64,000 bases of DNA from Streptomyces chartreusis (GCF_008704715.1 NZ_CP023689.1:5518001-5582000); one strand, 5' to 3'. Positions 51,222-59,735 are shown, counted from the first letter of the stretch. The notes: generated by a model not told the origin, from the sequence alone. Program-made: numbers and translations.

Positions 51222-51455
51222 AACGCCCGTCCCGACCGGAGAAGAGCCGTACGGTACACCGTCTCCCGGCCGGGATGGAAGACTCCAATGGAATATGCCA
51301 CCCACCCGAGTGAATAGTCGCTTCGTCAGCGGATGTTGGCGAGTAGCGTCGATCACGCCACCGAGCAACAAGGTTGGCGTGAATCGTCCTGCGGGATCCG
51401 GTCCGGACGCGCAGGACGGTGACAGCAACTCAACATCTGGTAATTCGGAGCGAAC

Positions 51456-51647
51456 ATGGCAATTCGTCAGGGTGCCACGGACACGTGGACCAAGTCCTCG
51501 TACTCGACAGGTAACGGCGCGTGCGTCGAGGTCAAGTCGCCGGTCGTAGCGGCCATGGCCGTGCGGGACTCCAAGGTGCCCGAGGGCCCCGTCCTGGCGT
51601 TCCCCGCGACCGCGTGGAACACCTTCGTGGCGTCGGTCAAGGCGTAA
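51456..51647 (+). CDS. DUF397 small protein
   Basis: This 63-residue protein has the whole DUF397 signature: W-T-K-S-S-Y-S-x-G-N-G-A-C-V-E-V (about 11-26), AVRDSK (about 35-40) and a final F-x-A-x-A-W-x-x-F-V segment. Such proteins pair with an XRE regulator encoded beside them, often acting as a partner or antagonist. Here the XRE gene is at 50364-51221. GGAG lies 5 bases before the ATG. The 234-base gap with its own promoter-like words suggests separate transcription. A hairpin follows the stop. Confidence 0.92.
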   Translation: MAIRQGATDTWTKSSYSTGNGACVEVKSPVVAAMAVRDSKVPEGPVLAFPATAWNTFVASVKA

Positions 51648-51713
51648 GGGGCGGGGCTGTCTGAACCCGCACCTTCCACCGACCGACGACCGACAACTGC
51701 ACAAGCATCACAA

Positions 51714-51754
51714 GAGCCCTCTCGACCAGCTCGCCGTCCTTGCCGAGAGGGCTC
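51714..51754. terminator. Bidirectional hairpin between DUF397 and MerR genes
   Basis: GAGCCCTCTC (51714-51723) pairs perfectly with GAGAGGGCTC (51745-51754) around a 21-base loop, between the convergent stops at 51647 and 51794. Confidence 0.7.
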
Positions 51755-51793
51755 GGCTGTGCCCCGGTGGGCCGGCCTTCGCCGGCCCCGGGA

Positions 51794-52663
51794 TCACTTC
51801 ACCGGGAACGCCACGTCGCACACCGGATCCTGTGCCCCCGCCGCGTCCCAGTCCGCGAAGTAGACCTCACGGCACGGGCCCGCCTGTTCCAGGCCCGCAC
51901 CCTCGATCCACTCCTCCACCGCCTCGAACGCGGCGAGGATCTGCGGATGCGCCACCTGGGCCTTGGTGATCCGGGTGTAGGCCAGCCGCTGGGCGGGCCG
52001 CACGCTCACCTTCGTCTCCCGGCCACGGCCGTGCTGCTCGGCCCACGCCCGCGCCGCCGCTTCGTCGGCGACCGGCACGCACGACTCGGCCGGGCCGTCG
52101 CTCTCCGTCGACACCTCGGCGTGGTAGACCACGAACGGCGGGGCCGTGACACCGCCGCACTCGCGGGCCGCCGCCTCCAGCCGGCCCAGCGACGCCCCGA
52201 TCCAGGCCGGAAGCTCGCCCGCCAGCACATGCCGGGCCTCGCTGATCACCACCTGCTCGGGCACGTCCACCGTCTCGATCACGAACTTGCCGTACATCTC
52301 GGAGCTCCTCCCCGACAGCCGTCCACGGAGGTACTCGGCGAGGGTCCGCTGTCCTGCCACCCGGGCCTCCACGTCCGCCCAGTACGCGGCGAGCCGGTCG
52401 GCGGCCGAAGCCCCGTCCGGGGCCTCCACGACCTCCGCGATCCGGGCGAGCGGCATGTCCAGCTGGCGCAGCAGCGCCACCAGACGGGCCCGCTCGACCT
52501 GCTCGGCGCGGTAGTAGCGGTAGCCGCTGGTCTCGTCGACCTGTGCGGGCGGCAGCAGCCCCAGGCGGTCGTAGAGCCGCAGGGCCTTGGCCGAGAGCCG
52601 GGCCCGCGCGGCGAACGCGCCGATGGTGAGCAGTTCGTCGTCCACGGCCTCATCCTCCGTCAC
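51794..52663 (-). CDS. MerR-family regulator with GyrI-like effector-binding domain
   Basis: This 289-residue protein has a MerR helix-turn-helix (about 11-80: LTIGAFAARARLSAKALRLYDRLGLLPPAQVDETSGYRYYRAEQVERARLVALLRQLDMPLARI). A coiled-coil linker follows, then a GyrI-like domain (about 130-289) as in BmrR, where it binds cationic drugs. No Cys suited to metal sensing is seen in the linker, so an organic ligand is likelier. The promoter would lie between 52664 and the glutathione peroxidase stop at 52730, only 66 bases, so it might instead be read through from the peroxidase gene. Confidence 0.87.
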   Translation of the reverse strand: MTEDEAVDDELLTIGAFAARARLSAKALRLYDRLGLLPPAQVDETSGYRYYRAEQVERARLVALLRQLDMPLARIAEVVEAPDGASAADRLAAYWADVEARVAGQRTLAEYLRGRLSGRSSEMYGKFVIETVDVPEQVVISEARHVLAGELPAWIGASLGRLEAAARECGGVTAPPFVVYHAEVSTESDGPAESCVPVADEAAARAWAEQHGRGRETKVSVRPAQRLAYTRITKAQVAHPQILAAFEAVEEWIEGAGLEQAGPCREVYFADWDAAGAQDPVCDVAFPVK

Positions 52664-52729
52664 CGGGCGGCTGATCCGCCCGGTGACAAGGAGGCTCGAC
52701 CCTGCCCCAGGGGCAAGGTCAACGGCCGC

Positions 52730-53239
52730 TCAGGCCAGCTGGCCCTCGACCGCCGCCACCAGCTCGGCGGCCTCCGGCTCGGTCCGCGGCGAGAAGCGGG
52801 CGACGACGGTGCCGTCGCGGCCGATCAGGAACTTCTCGAAGTTCCAGCGGATGTCGCCGGTGTGGCCCTCGGCGTCGGCGAAGCCCACGAGGCGCTCGTA
52901 CAGCGCGTGCCGGCCCTCCCCGTTCACCTCGACCTTCTCGGTCATCGGGAAGGTCACGCCGTACGTCGCCGAGCAGAACTCCGCGATCTCGTCGGCGGTG
53001 CCGGGCTCCTGGCCCATGAACTGGTTGCAGGGCACCCCGAGCACGGTGAAGCCGCGCTCCGCGTAGCGCTCCTGGAGCTTCTCCAGGCCGTTGTACTGGG
53101 GGGGCAGGCCGCACTTGGACGCCACGTTCACGATGAGGACCGCCTGGCCGGCGTACTGGGCGAGGTCGGCGGTGCCGCCGGTGAGGGCGTCGATGTCCAC
53201 GTCGAGGGGCGAGTTTTCGTTGGTGTCTGCAGTCGTCAT
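52730..53239 (-). CDS. Glutathione peroxidase-family thiol peroxidase (Cys type)
   Basis: This 169-residue thioredoxin-fold protein has catalytic Cys43 in NVASKCGLPPQYNGLEKL, Gln73 in GVPCNQF and the Trp in RWNFEKFLIGRDG. It uses Cys, not selenocysteine: the codon is TGC. Bacterial relatives usually take electrons from thioredoxin rather than glutathione, and Streptomyces lacks glutathione, so a thioredoxin-dependent hydroperoxide reductase is likely. The second Cys (Cys71, in PCNQF) may resolve the sulfenic acid. It may form an operon with the MerR gene downstream. Confidence 0.92.
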   Translation of the reverse strand: MTTADTNENSPLDVDIDALTGGTADLAQYAGQAVLIVNVASKCGLPPQYNGLEKLQERYAERGFTVLGVPCNQFMGQEPGTADEIAEFCSATYGVTFPMTEKVEVNGEGRHALYERLVGFADAEGHTGDIRWNFEKFLIGRDGTVVARFSPRTEPEAAELVAAVEGQLA

Positions 53240-53292
53240 GAGGCGGATGCTAACTCCGGACGGTGAGGCCGTAGGAAACTGCGGGTTCGGCG

Positions 53293-53332
53293 GGGCTGGT
53301 CGCGCAGTTCCCCGCGCCCCTAAAGGGGCGCG
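53293..53332 (+). repeat. Interspersed GC-rich repeat, copy 3, overlapping the end of a gene
   Basis: It shares GGGCTGGTCGCGCAGTTC and the following CCCGCGCCCC with the copy at 21187. It ends in hairpin CGCGCCCC-TAAA-GGGGCGCG (53313-53332). The last four codons and the stop of the ArsR-like gene lie within this hairpin, so the repeat contributes coding sequence and probably a terminator. Confidence 0.7.
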
Positions 53333-54282
53333 TCCACCAGCACGTCTCCTGCCGCTGTTCTGGAATACAGCATGGAACGCCCGGCTCGGCGGCGCTCTAC
53401 GAGCCCGGCGTCCCGCAGCACCCGCAGATGACGCCCCACGGAGCCCAGGCCCTGCCCGGTCACGGCGACGAGCTGGGTCGTACTGAGGGGGGAACCCAGG
53501 AGCACGAGCACCTCCGCGCGTGCCGAGCCGAGCAGCGCCCCGAGGCCGGCCGGCGCGCGCCGGGCGCCGGGGTCCGTCAGGGCGCCCGTGCAGGCGTAGA
53601 CCAGGGCGTAGCGGTCGGGTTCCTCCCAGGAGACCCAGCCGGTCCTCGGGGTGACCGGCATGAAGACGAGCTCGGCGCCGGAGATCTCGCGGGGCGGGTA
53701 CTCGCCGAGGTTCACCTGGAGGCGGTTGTCGCCGAGCCAGCGGGTCTGGCCCGGTCGCAGGGAGTCGAGCACCGCCGCCCAGCCGCCCTGGCTCACCCGT
53801 GCGGTCCGGGCGGCGACGTCCGCCTCCAGGATCCGGCGGCGGCGGTCCCAGTACGGCCGTACCGCACGGGTCCAGACGTGTTCGAGGAGCGCGGCGGCAC
53901 GGTCGGGAAGGTCGTCGCGGTCCAGTACGGCGGGCAGGGGGCCGGCGAGGGAGACGGTGAGGTGGGCGCGTGCCGCGGCGGGGTCGGCCGAGCGGACCCG
54001 GGCGACGACCTCCTCGAAGGTCTCCCCGTCCTTGGGGGTGGGGGCGATGAAGTCGGCGATCCAGGCCCGGCCGAGCGCGGCGCGCACCAGCTGTGCGGTC
54101 GTGGGGTCGGCGGCGAGGCGGGCGCGGTAGGCGGGCAGATGATCGCGGAGCCAGGCCCGCTCGCCGGGGTGCGCGGGGGTGCCCGCGTGCAGCAGCTTCA
54201 GGCTCGCGAAGGTCTCGGCGAAGGGGGAGAGGACGAAACGGCTGCGGACGAGGGTGTCCGCGTTGAGCTGCCACCACCCCAT
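53320..54282 (-). CDS. ArsR-like winged-helix regulator (large), divergent to an MFS exporter
   Basis: The 320-residue product has a C-terminal winged helix (about 232-310: LGALLGSARAEVLVLLGSPLSTTQLVAVTGQGLGSVGRHLRVLRDAGLVERRRAGRSMLYSRTAAGDVLV). Its 225-residue N-terminal domain is of the type seen in the regulator at 9423-10424. The two share the same plan, and this one resembles DUF5937-type ArsR proteins. It is transcribed away from the MFS gene at 54481, a usual regulator/exporter layout, so it probably represses that exporter and itself. The C-terminal VDAPL is encoded by an interspersed repeat, suggesting that the end of the gene was reshaped by the element. Confidence 0.82.
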   Translation of the reverse strand: MGWWQLNADTLVRSRFVLSPFAETFASLKLLHAGTPAHPGERAWLRDHLPAYRARLAADPTTAQLVRAALGRAWIADFIAPTPKDGETFEEVVARVRSADPAAARAHLTVSLAGPLPAVLDRDDLPDRAAALLEHVWTRAVRPYWDRRRRILEADVAARTARVSQGGWAAVLDSLRPGQTRWLGDNRLQVNLGEYPPREISGAELVFMPVTPRTGWVSWEEPDRYALVYACTGALTDPGARRAPAGLGALLGSARAEVLVLLGSPLSTTQLVAVTGQGLGSVGRHLRVLRDAGLVERRRAGRSMLYSRTAAGDVLVDAPL

Positions 54283-54321
54283 GAGCCCCCCTCGCGGTGT
54301 CGTCGCCGCTGCGCGGGACAG

Positions 54322-54440
54322 GTGTGTCCTCGCGGCCCTGCGGCACGGGTGCTTCTGCGGCCCGCGGCACCGGCGCTTTCGCGGCCCCGTGCCCCCGATC
54401 CTTCGCGGCCCCGCGCACCCGTGCTTTCGCGTCCGCGCGA
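54322..54440 (+). repeat. Degenerate tandem repeat, five units of about 24-27 bp
   Basis: Units beginning at about 54322, 54349, 54373, 54398 and 54422 share the pattern GTGCTTTCGCGGCCCCGCGC, the last being partial. The array fills most of the 198-base gap between the ArsR-like and MFS genes, exactly where their promoters and operators must be. Confidence 0.6.
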
Positions 54441-54480
54441 AACAATACGGCCCCCGCGCGCACCCCCGCAGACTCCGCGC

Positions 54481-55674
54481 ATGCGCAGCTACCGCGAGCT
54501 CTTCCGCACTCCCGAGTTCACCCCGTTCTTCCTCGCCTCGGCGGCCCAGGGGGCTGCCCTGACGATCGGCGGGCTGGCGCTGGCCACGCTGGTCTACCGG
54601 GCCACGGACTCGCCGCTGCTGTCGGCGGTGAGCATGTTCGGGCCGCAGCTCGCGCAGATGCTCGGGGCGACCTTCCTCCTGTCGGGCGCCGACCGGCTGC
54701 CCCCGCGGGCCGCGCTGAGCAGCATCAGCCTCGCCTTCGCCGGCTGCACCGCCGTGCTCGCGCTGCCGGGGCTGCCGGTCGGGGCGGTCTTCGGCGTCGT
54801 CTTCCTCCAGGGGCTGATCGCCTCGCTGGGCGGGGGAGTGACCGGGGGTCTGCTGAACGAGATCCTGCCCAAGGACGGCTTCGTGCTGGGCCGCTCGGTG
54901 TTCAACATGGTGTTCGGGCTGGTGCAGGTCGTCGGCTTCGCGACGGGCGGCGCGCTGCTGGCGGTGCTCTCCCCGCGTACCTGTCTGCTGCTGTCGGCGG
55001 CGCTGTACGCCACCGCGTCCGTCGTCCTGCGGCTCGGCCTGTCGGCCCGTCCGCCGCGCTCCTCGGGCCGCCCGTCCGTCTCGGCGACCTGGCGCACCAA
55101 CGCCCTCCTGTGGTCCTCACGGCCCCGCCGCCTCACCTACCTGGGCATGTGGCTCCCCAACGGCCTGATCGTCGGCTGTGAATCCCTCTACGTCTCCTAC
55201 GACCCCGGTGCCGCCGGCGTCCTGTTCTCCTCCGCCGCGCTGGGCATGTTCGTCGGCGATCTGAGCGTCGGCCGCTTCGTGCCGCCCGCCCTGCGCCCGC
55301 GCCTGCCCGTCCCGCTGCTGCTGTTGCTGGCCGCGCCGTACCTCCTCTTCGCGCTGCGGCCGGGCCTGCCGTGGGCCGCGCTGATCGTGTGCGTCGCCTC
55401 CGTCGGCTTCGGCGCGACCCTGGCCCAGCAGGAGCGGCTGATGGCCCTCACGCCCGACGAACTCGCGGGCCACGCCCTCGGGTTGCGCGGCGCGGGGATG
55501 CTCACCATGCAGGGCGTCGGCGCGGCCCTCGCTGGCACGGTGGCCCAACTGACCTCGCCCGGAGCGGCGATGACGGCCATGGCGGCCACTTCGCTGGCCG
55601 TGACGCTGACCCTGGCGGCGGCCGGTCGCCGCCAGGTGCGGGACGCCGGGCCGGTGGCCGCCGCCCGGGAGTGA
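54481..55674 (+). CDS. Major facilitator superfamily transporter (probable efflux)
   Basis: This 397-residue protein has about twelve hydrophobic segments. It opens with YRELFRTPEFTPFFLASAAQGAALTIGGLALATLVY (about 4-39), and LLSGADRLPPRAAL at the loop 2-3 position stands in for the G-x-x-x-D-R-x-G-R-R motif of MFS proteins. The central loop (about 190-215) is Arg/Ser-rich. Relatives are annotated as drug or small-molecule exporters, but no substrate is known. Divergent from an ArsR-like regulator, it is probably induced by its substrate. It ends 93 bases before the biosynthetic operon on the same strand but does not obviously belong to it. Confidence 0.85.
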   Translation: MRSYRELFRTPEFTPFFLASAAQGAALTIGGLALATLVYRATDSPLLSAVSMFGPQLAQMLGATFLLSGADRLPPRAALSSISLAFAGCTAVLALPGLPVGAVFGVVFLQGLIASLGGGVTGGLLNEILPKDGFVLGRSVFNMVFGLVQVVGFATGGALLAVLSPRTCLLLSAALYATASVVLRLGLSARPPRSSGRPSVSATWRTNALLWSSRPRRLTYLGMWLPNGLIVGCESLYVSYDPGAAGVLFSSAALGMFVGDLSVGRFVPPALRPRLPVPLLLLLAAPYLLFALRPGLPWAALIVCVASVGFGATLAQQERLMALTPDELAGHALGLRGAGMLTMQGVGAALAGTVAQLTSPGAAMTAMAATSLAVTLTLAAAGRRQVRDAGPVAAARE

Positions 55675-55767
55675 CGGCCGCTTTGGGGCGACCGCGGCGC
55701 CGGTGAGCGGCGCCCCGGTCAGCGCAGCGTCAGCTGGGCGTCAGCGGGGGCCGCGAATGTTGTGGGT

Positions 55768-56700
55768 ATGACGTCCATCGTCGCGGTCTCCAGCAGTCTG
55801 CCCGACACCATTCCGATCGCCCGGTTCCAGCACGAACTCGGGCTGACCGACGTGCAGTTGAGGCGCTACCAGCGCTTCTACGGCCTGTCCGAGGTCTGCC
55901 GCGCCCCGGAGGCCGGCGAGACCGAGCTGCTGCTGCGCGCCACCGCCAAGCTCGCCGAGCTGCGCGGTCAGGAACAGCGAGTGAAGTACGTCCTCCAGGC
56001 GCGGACCATGCCCTCGCCGCTGCCCTACCCGCTGACGTCCCTCGCCCCGCTCCAGGCCGAGCTGGGCCTGGAGCACGCGAGCGGGTTCGTGGTCTCGCAC
56101 CACGCCTGCGCCTCGGGCCTGCTCGCCCTCGACATGGCGGGCACACTGCTCGCCGCCGACCCCGACCCGGACGCCCTCGCCCTGGTCCTCACCGGCGAGA
56201 AGACCGGCACCGGCAAGACGCAGTCCATCCCGGACGTCACGGTGATGGGCGAGGGCACCGCCGCGTTCCTCGTCAGCGCCGACCGCACCGGCCGCGACCG
56301 GATGCTCGGCTACGCCGCCCGCACCCACACCCGGTTCGGCGCCGACTTCATCATGGGCGAGGCCGCCGCCAAGGACTTCCAGGACCTGTACGGGCCGGGC
56401 CTGACCGAGGTGATCGGCGCCGCCCTGGACGAGGCGGGCTGCGCCCTCGACGAGCTGGCGCTGGTGCTGCCGCACAACGTCAACCGGCTGTCGTGGATCG
56501 GCGTCTGCAAGGCGCTCGGGCTGCCCCTGGAGAAGGTCTTCCTGGACCTGGTCGGGCACACCGGGCACTGCTTCTGCGCCGACCCCTTCATCAACCTCCA
56601 GCGGGCCACGGAGCTGGGCCGGCTGCGCCCCGGCGACCGCTACCTGATGACCAGCGTGGGGCTCGGGGCGACCTTCGCGGCGATGGTCCTCGAGCACTGA
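55768..56700 (+). CDS. KAS III-like ketosynthase with Cys-His-His active site
   Basis: This 310-residue thiolase-fold protein is related to 3-oxoacyl-ACP synthase III. The nucleophile is Cys114 in SHHACASGLLALD and the general base His236 in VLPHNVNRLSW. The third position, Asn in KAS III (G-N-T-S), is His264 in VGHTGHCFCADPFINLQRA, giving the Cys-His-His triad of elongating ketosynthases on a KAS III frame. It should condense an acyl thioester with malonyl-ACP, or transfer an acyl group. ATG 55768 has no Shine-Dalgarno, and GTG 55762 is an alternative. It is the first gene of an eight-gene operon with an ATP-grasp ligase, PLP decarboxylase and ACP. Confidence 0.82.
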   Translation: MTSIVAVSSSLPDTIPIARFQHELGLTDVQLRRYQRFYGLSEVCRAPEAGETELLLRATAKLAELRGQEQRVKYVLQARTMPSPLPYPLTSLAPLQAELGLEHASGFVVSHHACASGLLALDMAGTLLAADPDPDALALVLTGEKTGTGKTQSIPDVTVMGEGTAAFLVSADRTGRDRMLGYAARTHTRFGADFIMGEAAAKDFQDLYGPGLTEVIGAALDEAGCALDELALVLPHNVNRLSWIGVCKALGLPLEKVFLDLVGHTGHCFCADPFINLQRATELGRLRPGDRYLMTSVGLGATFAAMVLEH

Positions 56701-56731
56701 CCACCACATGAGAATGACGAGGTCGACACAG

Positions 56732-58129
56732 ATGCAACCACCGTCCTCCGGCTTCACCAGGCGCCTGAAGCGCGCGGTCACACCGGCCGCCGACACCCCC
56801 CTGGTGTTCCTGGGCAACTTCGAGGTCGAGAACCAGTGGGCGCTCGGCGAACCCGCGCTGCCCCGGGTCGGCGCGCACGCCGGCAGCGCCGTCGTCAACC
56901 GCATGGACGAGTTCGCGCTGCTGCTCGGCGGCAAGGACGACCACGTCGTCCTCAAGACGCCCCTCGACGACGGCTACCGCGCCTACCTGGAGGGCCTGGG
57001 CCTCGCCCTGCCCACCGTGCACGTGGTGGCCGGGCAGGACCCGCGCCGCACGGTCAGCGAGGACGCCCTCGCCGACCCGGAGCTGCTGCGCACCCTGTCC
57101 GCGCTGGCCGCCGACGGCGCCCGGCTGACCGCGCACGGCATCTCCACCGTGGAGGAGGAGCTGGCCGAGCGCACGGGCCTGGCCCTCGCCGCGCCGGACG
57201 CCGCCACCTGCAAGCGGGTCAACAGCAAGGTCTACAGCCGCCGCCTCGCCGACGAGCTCGGCATCCGGCAGGCACGCGGCTGGGCCTGCGAGACCCTGGA
57301 GGAGCTGGCGGCGGCCGTCGCCGCGGCGGGCGAGCTGCTCGCCGCCGGACGCAAGGTCGTCGTCAAGGACGCCTTCGGGGTGTCCGGCAAGGGCATCGTC
57401 GTCCTCGACAGCGACAAGCGGCTCGCACGGCTGCACCGGATGGCCGTCACCCAGGCCGAGCGCGCGGCGGGCGAGGGCGGCACGGTGCGCACCGCGCTGG
57501 TCATCGAGGAGTGGGTCGCCAAGCGGGCCGACCTCAACTACCAGTTCACGGTGGGCCGGGACGGCTCCGTGCACTTCGACTTCGTCAAGGAGCTGCTCAC
57601 CGAGAACGGCGTCCACAAGGGCCACCGCATGCCCGCCCGGCTCACCGAGCGCCAGGTCGCCGAGATCGCCGCCACCGCCGATCTGCTGGGCGAACGCCTC
57701 GCCGCCGACGGCTACTTCGGGGTGGTCGGCGTCGACGCCATGATCGACCCGGACGACGGTCTCTACCCGGTCGTGGAGATCAACGCCCGCAACAACATGT
57801 CGACGTACCAGAGCGTCGTCCACGAGGGCCTCGCCGGACCCGAAGAGGTCGCCGTCGCCCGCCACTTCACCGTACGGCTCACGCGGCCGCTGCCCTTCGC
57901 CGAGCTGCGCGAGGTCCTCGACGGGCTGCTGCTGACCGAGCGCGGCCCGCGCCCGCGGGGCCTGTTCGTCAACAACTACGCCACGGTGAACGCCGCAGCC
58001 GCCGACGCCGGCGCGGACGGCTTCGAGGGCCGGCTCTACGGCGTCCTCGTGGCCGCGTCCGACGCCGAGGTCGCCGCCCTCGACACCGACATCACCCGCC
58101 GCCTCGCGGCCCACACGGATCGGAGCTGA
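56732..58129 (+). CDS. ATP-grasp carboxylate-amine/thiol ligase, BtrJ-like
   Basis: This 465-residue ATP-grasp protein has the ATP-binding loop VVVKDAFGVSGKGIVVLD (about 209-226), an EEWVAKRADLNYQ hinge (about 257-269) and the metal-binding PVVEINARNNMSTYQSVVHEG (about 346-366). A PLP decarboxylase and an ACP are encoded immediately downstream, as in butirosin biosynthesis, where BtrJ joins L-glutamate to the ACP BtrI with ATP. I infer that this enzyme loads an amino acid onto the ACP at 59454. ATG 56732 is preferred to 56708 and 56714 because ACGAGG stands 9 bases before it. A gap of 31 bases separates it from the ketosynthase gene, and 2 bases from the next. Confidence 0.85.
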   Translation: MQPPSSGFTRRLKRAVTPAADTPLVFLGNFEVENQWALGEPALPRVGAHAGSAVVNRMDEFALLLGGKDDHVVLKTPLDDGYRAYLEGLGLALPTVHVVAGQDPRRTVSEDALADPELLRTLSALAADGARLTAHGISTVEEELAERTGLALAAPDAATCKRVNSKVYSRRLADELGIRQARGWACETLEELAAAVAAAGELLAAGRKVVVKDAFGVSGKGIVVLDSDKRLARLHRMAVTQAERAAGEGGTVRTALVIEEWVAKRADLNYQFTVGRDGSVHFDFVKELLTENGVHKGHRMPARLTERQVAEIAATADLLGERLAADGYFGVVGVDAMIDPDDGLYPVVEINARNNMSTYQSVVHEGLAGPEEVAVARHFTVRLTRPLPFAELREVLDGLLLTERGPRPRGLFVNNYATVNAAAADAGADGFEGRLYGVLVAASDAEVAALDTDITRRLAAHTDRS

Positions 58130-58131
58130 AC

Positions 58132-59430
58132 GTGAGCCTCGCCTACGAGGTGCAGGGCCTCGGCATCACCGAACTCGCCGAGCAGTACGGCACGCCCCTC
58201 TACCTGTACGACGGTGCGGAGATCACCACCCGCTTCCAGGGCCTGCGCGGGCGTCTGCACCCGTCGCTGGAGGTCTTCTACTCGCTGAAGGCCAACCCGA
58301 ACATCTCCGTCTGCGCGCTGCTGCACCGTTGCGGCGCCCGCGCCGAGGTGTCCTCGCTGACCGAGCTGGTCACGGCCCGCCGCGCCGGCGTCGACCCGCG
58401 GGACATCATCTTCCTCGGCCCCGGCAAGTCCCGTACCGAGCTGGCCGCCTGCCTCGACGAGGACATCCACGCGATCGTGTGCGAGTCCCTCGACGAGCTC
58501 GCCCTCATCGACGAGGTGGCGCGGGAGAAGTTCGTCACCGCGCGGGTCGCGCTGCGCGTCAACCCGTCCTTCTCCGTGAAGGGTTCGGGTCTGACGATGG
58601 GCGGCAAGCCCCGCCAGTTCGGCATCGACGAGGAGCAGCTGCTCGCCGAGGGCCCGGAGCTCGCCTCCCGCTACCCGGCCGTACGCCTGATGGGCGTCCA
58701 GGTCTACCTGGGCACGCGCATCCTCGGCGAGGACACCGTCGTGGAGAACACCCGGCGCATCCTGGACCTCGCCGAGCGTGTCTCGGGGCACCTCGGCTTC
58801 CCGCTGGAGACCGTCGACGTCGGCGGCGGTCTCGGCATCGCCTACTTCGACAACGAGAAGGACCTCGACCTCGACGAGCTCGCCGCCGGGCTCAACCCGG
58901 TCGTGGACGCCTTCGCCGTACGGCACCCCGACACCCGCATGATCATGGAGCTGGGCCGGTTCCTGGTGGCCGCTTCCGGCACCTATGTGACCCGGGTGCG
59001 CTACACGAAGCAGTCGATGGGCGAGAACTTCGCGGTCACCGACGGCGGCACCAACCACCACATGGCCGCGGTCGGCATCGGCTCCTACGTCAAGCGGAAC
59101 TTCCCCATCGCCGCCCTGGAGCGCCTCGACGCGCCGGCCACCGAGTCCTGGCACATCACCGGCCCGCTGTGCACGCCGAACGACGTCGTCGGCAAGAAGG
59201 TGCCCATGCCGCCGCTGGAGGCCGGCGAACTCATCGGCGTGCAGCGCTCCGGCGCCTACGGGCCGACCGCCTCGCCCGTGCACTTCCTCAGCCACGGCTA
59301 CCCGGCGGAGGTCCTCGTCCTGGACGGACGGGCGCACCTGATCCGCGAGCGCGACGACGTCGAGGTGATGCTCGGCCGGCAGCGGCTGTACGACGCGCCG
59401 GGCGCCGACGACCACCGAACCCAGAACTGA
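58132..59430 (+). CDS. LysA/BtrK-type PLP-dependent decarboxylase
   Basis: This 432-residue fold-III PLP enzyme of the diaminopimelate/ornithine decarboxylase group has the PLP lysine at K53 in VFYSLKANPN, the glycine loop TVDVGGGLGIAYF (about 226-238), the active-site Cys347 in GPLCTPNDVVG and SGAYGPTASPVHFLSHGYP near the end. It lacks the fuller substrate motifs of true DAP decarboxylase. With the ATP-grasp and ACP genes on either side, it matches BtrK, which decarboxylates gamma-glutamyl-ACP to 4-aminobutyryl-ACP. I therefore infer decarboxylation of an ACP-bound amino acid. GTG 58132 follows GGAG by 6 bases and lies 2 bases after the ATP-grasp stop. Confidence 0.87.
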   Translation: MSLAYEVQGLGITELAEQYGTPLYLYDGAEITTRFQGLRGRLHPSLEVFYSLKANPNISVCALLHRCGARAEVSSLTELVTARRAGVDPRDIIFLGPGKSRTELAACLDEDIHAIVCESLDELALIDEVAREKFVTARVALRVNPSFSVKGSGLTMGGKPRQFGIDEEQLLAEGPELASRYPAVRLMGVQVYLGTRILGEDTVVENTRRILDLAERVSGHLGFPLETVDVGGGLGIAYFDNEKDLDLDELAAGLNPVVDAFAVRHPDTRMIMELGRFLVAASGTYVTRVRYTKQSMGENFAVTDGGTNHHMAAVGIGSYVKRNFPIAALERLDAPATESWHITGPLCTPNDVVGKKVPMPPLEAGELIGVQRSGAYGPTASPVHFLSHGYPAEVLVLDGRAHLIRERDDVEVMLGRQRLYDAPGADDHRTQN

Positions 59431-59453
59431 CCGAACCAGCAAGGAGAACCGGC

Positions 59454-59735
59454 ATGACCGAGAACACCGCAGTCGTGGACACCGCCGAGCGCGCGCGCTT
59501 CGTGGACGCCGTCCGCAAGGGCCTGAGCGAGGTCCTGAACAAGGACGTCTCCGGCGCCGACGAGGGCGTGCGCCTCTTCGACGAGCTGGGGCTCGACTCC
59601 AGCAGCGCGCTGGAGCTGCTCATCACCATCGAGGAGATCCTCGACGTGCAGTTCGACGCCGAGGACCTGGAGATGACGCACTTCGAGACGGTGGGCTCGC
59701 TCGCCGACTTCGTCGCGGCGGAAGCGGGCGCCTGA
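59454..59735 (+). CDS. Acyl carrier protein, BtrI-like
   Basis: This 93-residue acidic helical protein has the phosphopantetheine site LGLDSSSALEL, with Ser49 as the attachment point, and a DLEMTHFETVGSLADFV third helix. AAGGAG stands 7 bases before the ATG, the best ribosome site of the operon, in keeping with the high dosage an ACP needs. It lies between the decarboxylase (23 bases) and the Cys-less thiolase-fold gene (2 bases). It is the likely carrier on which the ligase, decarboxylase, ketosynthase and dehydrogenase act, and the likely substrate of the phosphopantetheinyl transferase at 62455. Confidence 0.92.
   Translation: MTENTAVVDTAERARFVDAVRKGLSEVLNKDVSGADEGVRLFDELGLDSSSALELLITIEEILDVQFDAEDLEMTHFETVGSLADFVAAEAGA

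Noticed and set aside
52730..53239. Selenocysteine in the glutathione peroxidase
   Set aside because: The active-site codon is TGC for Cys43, and no in-frame TGA or SECIS-like hairpin is needed.
54322..54440. Repeat array considered as CRISPR
   Set aside because: Units are about 24-27 bp without unique spacers, diverge from one another and have no cas genes nearby.
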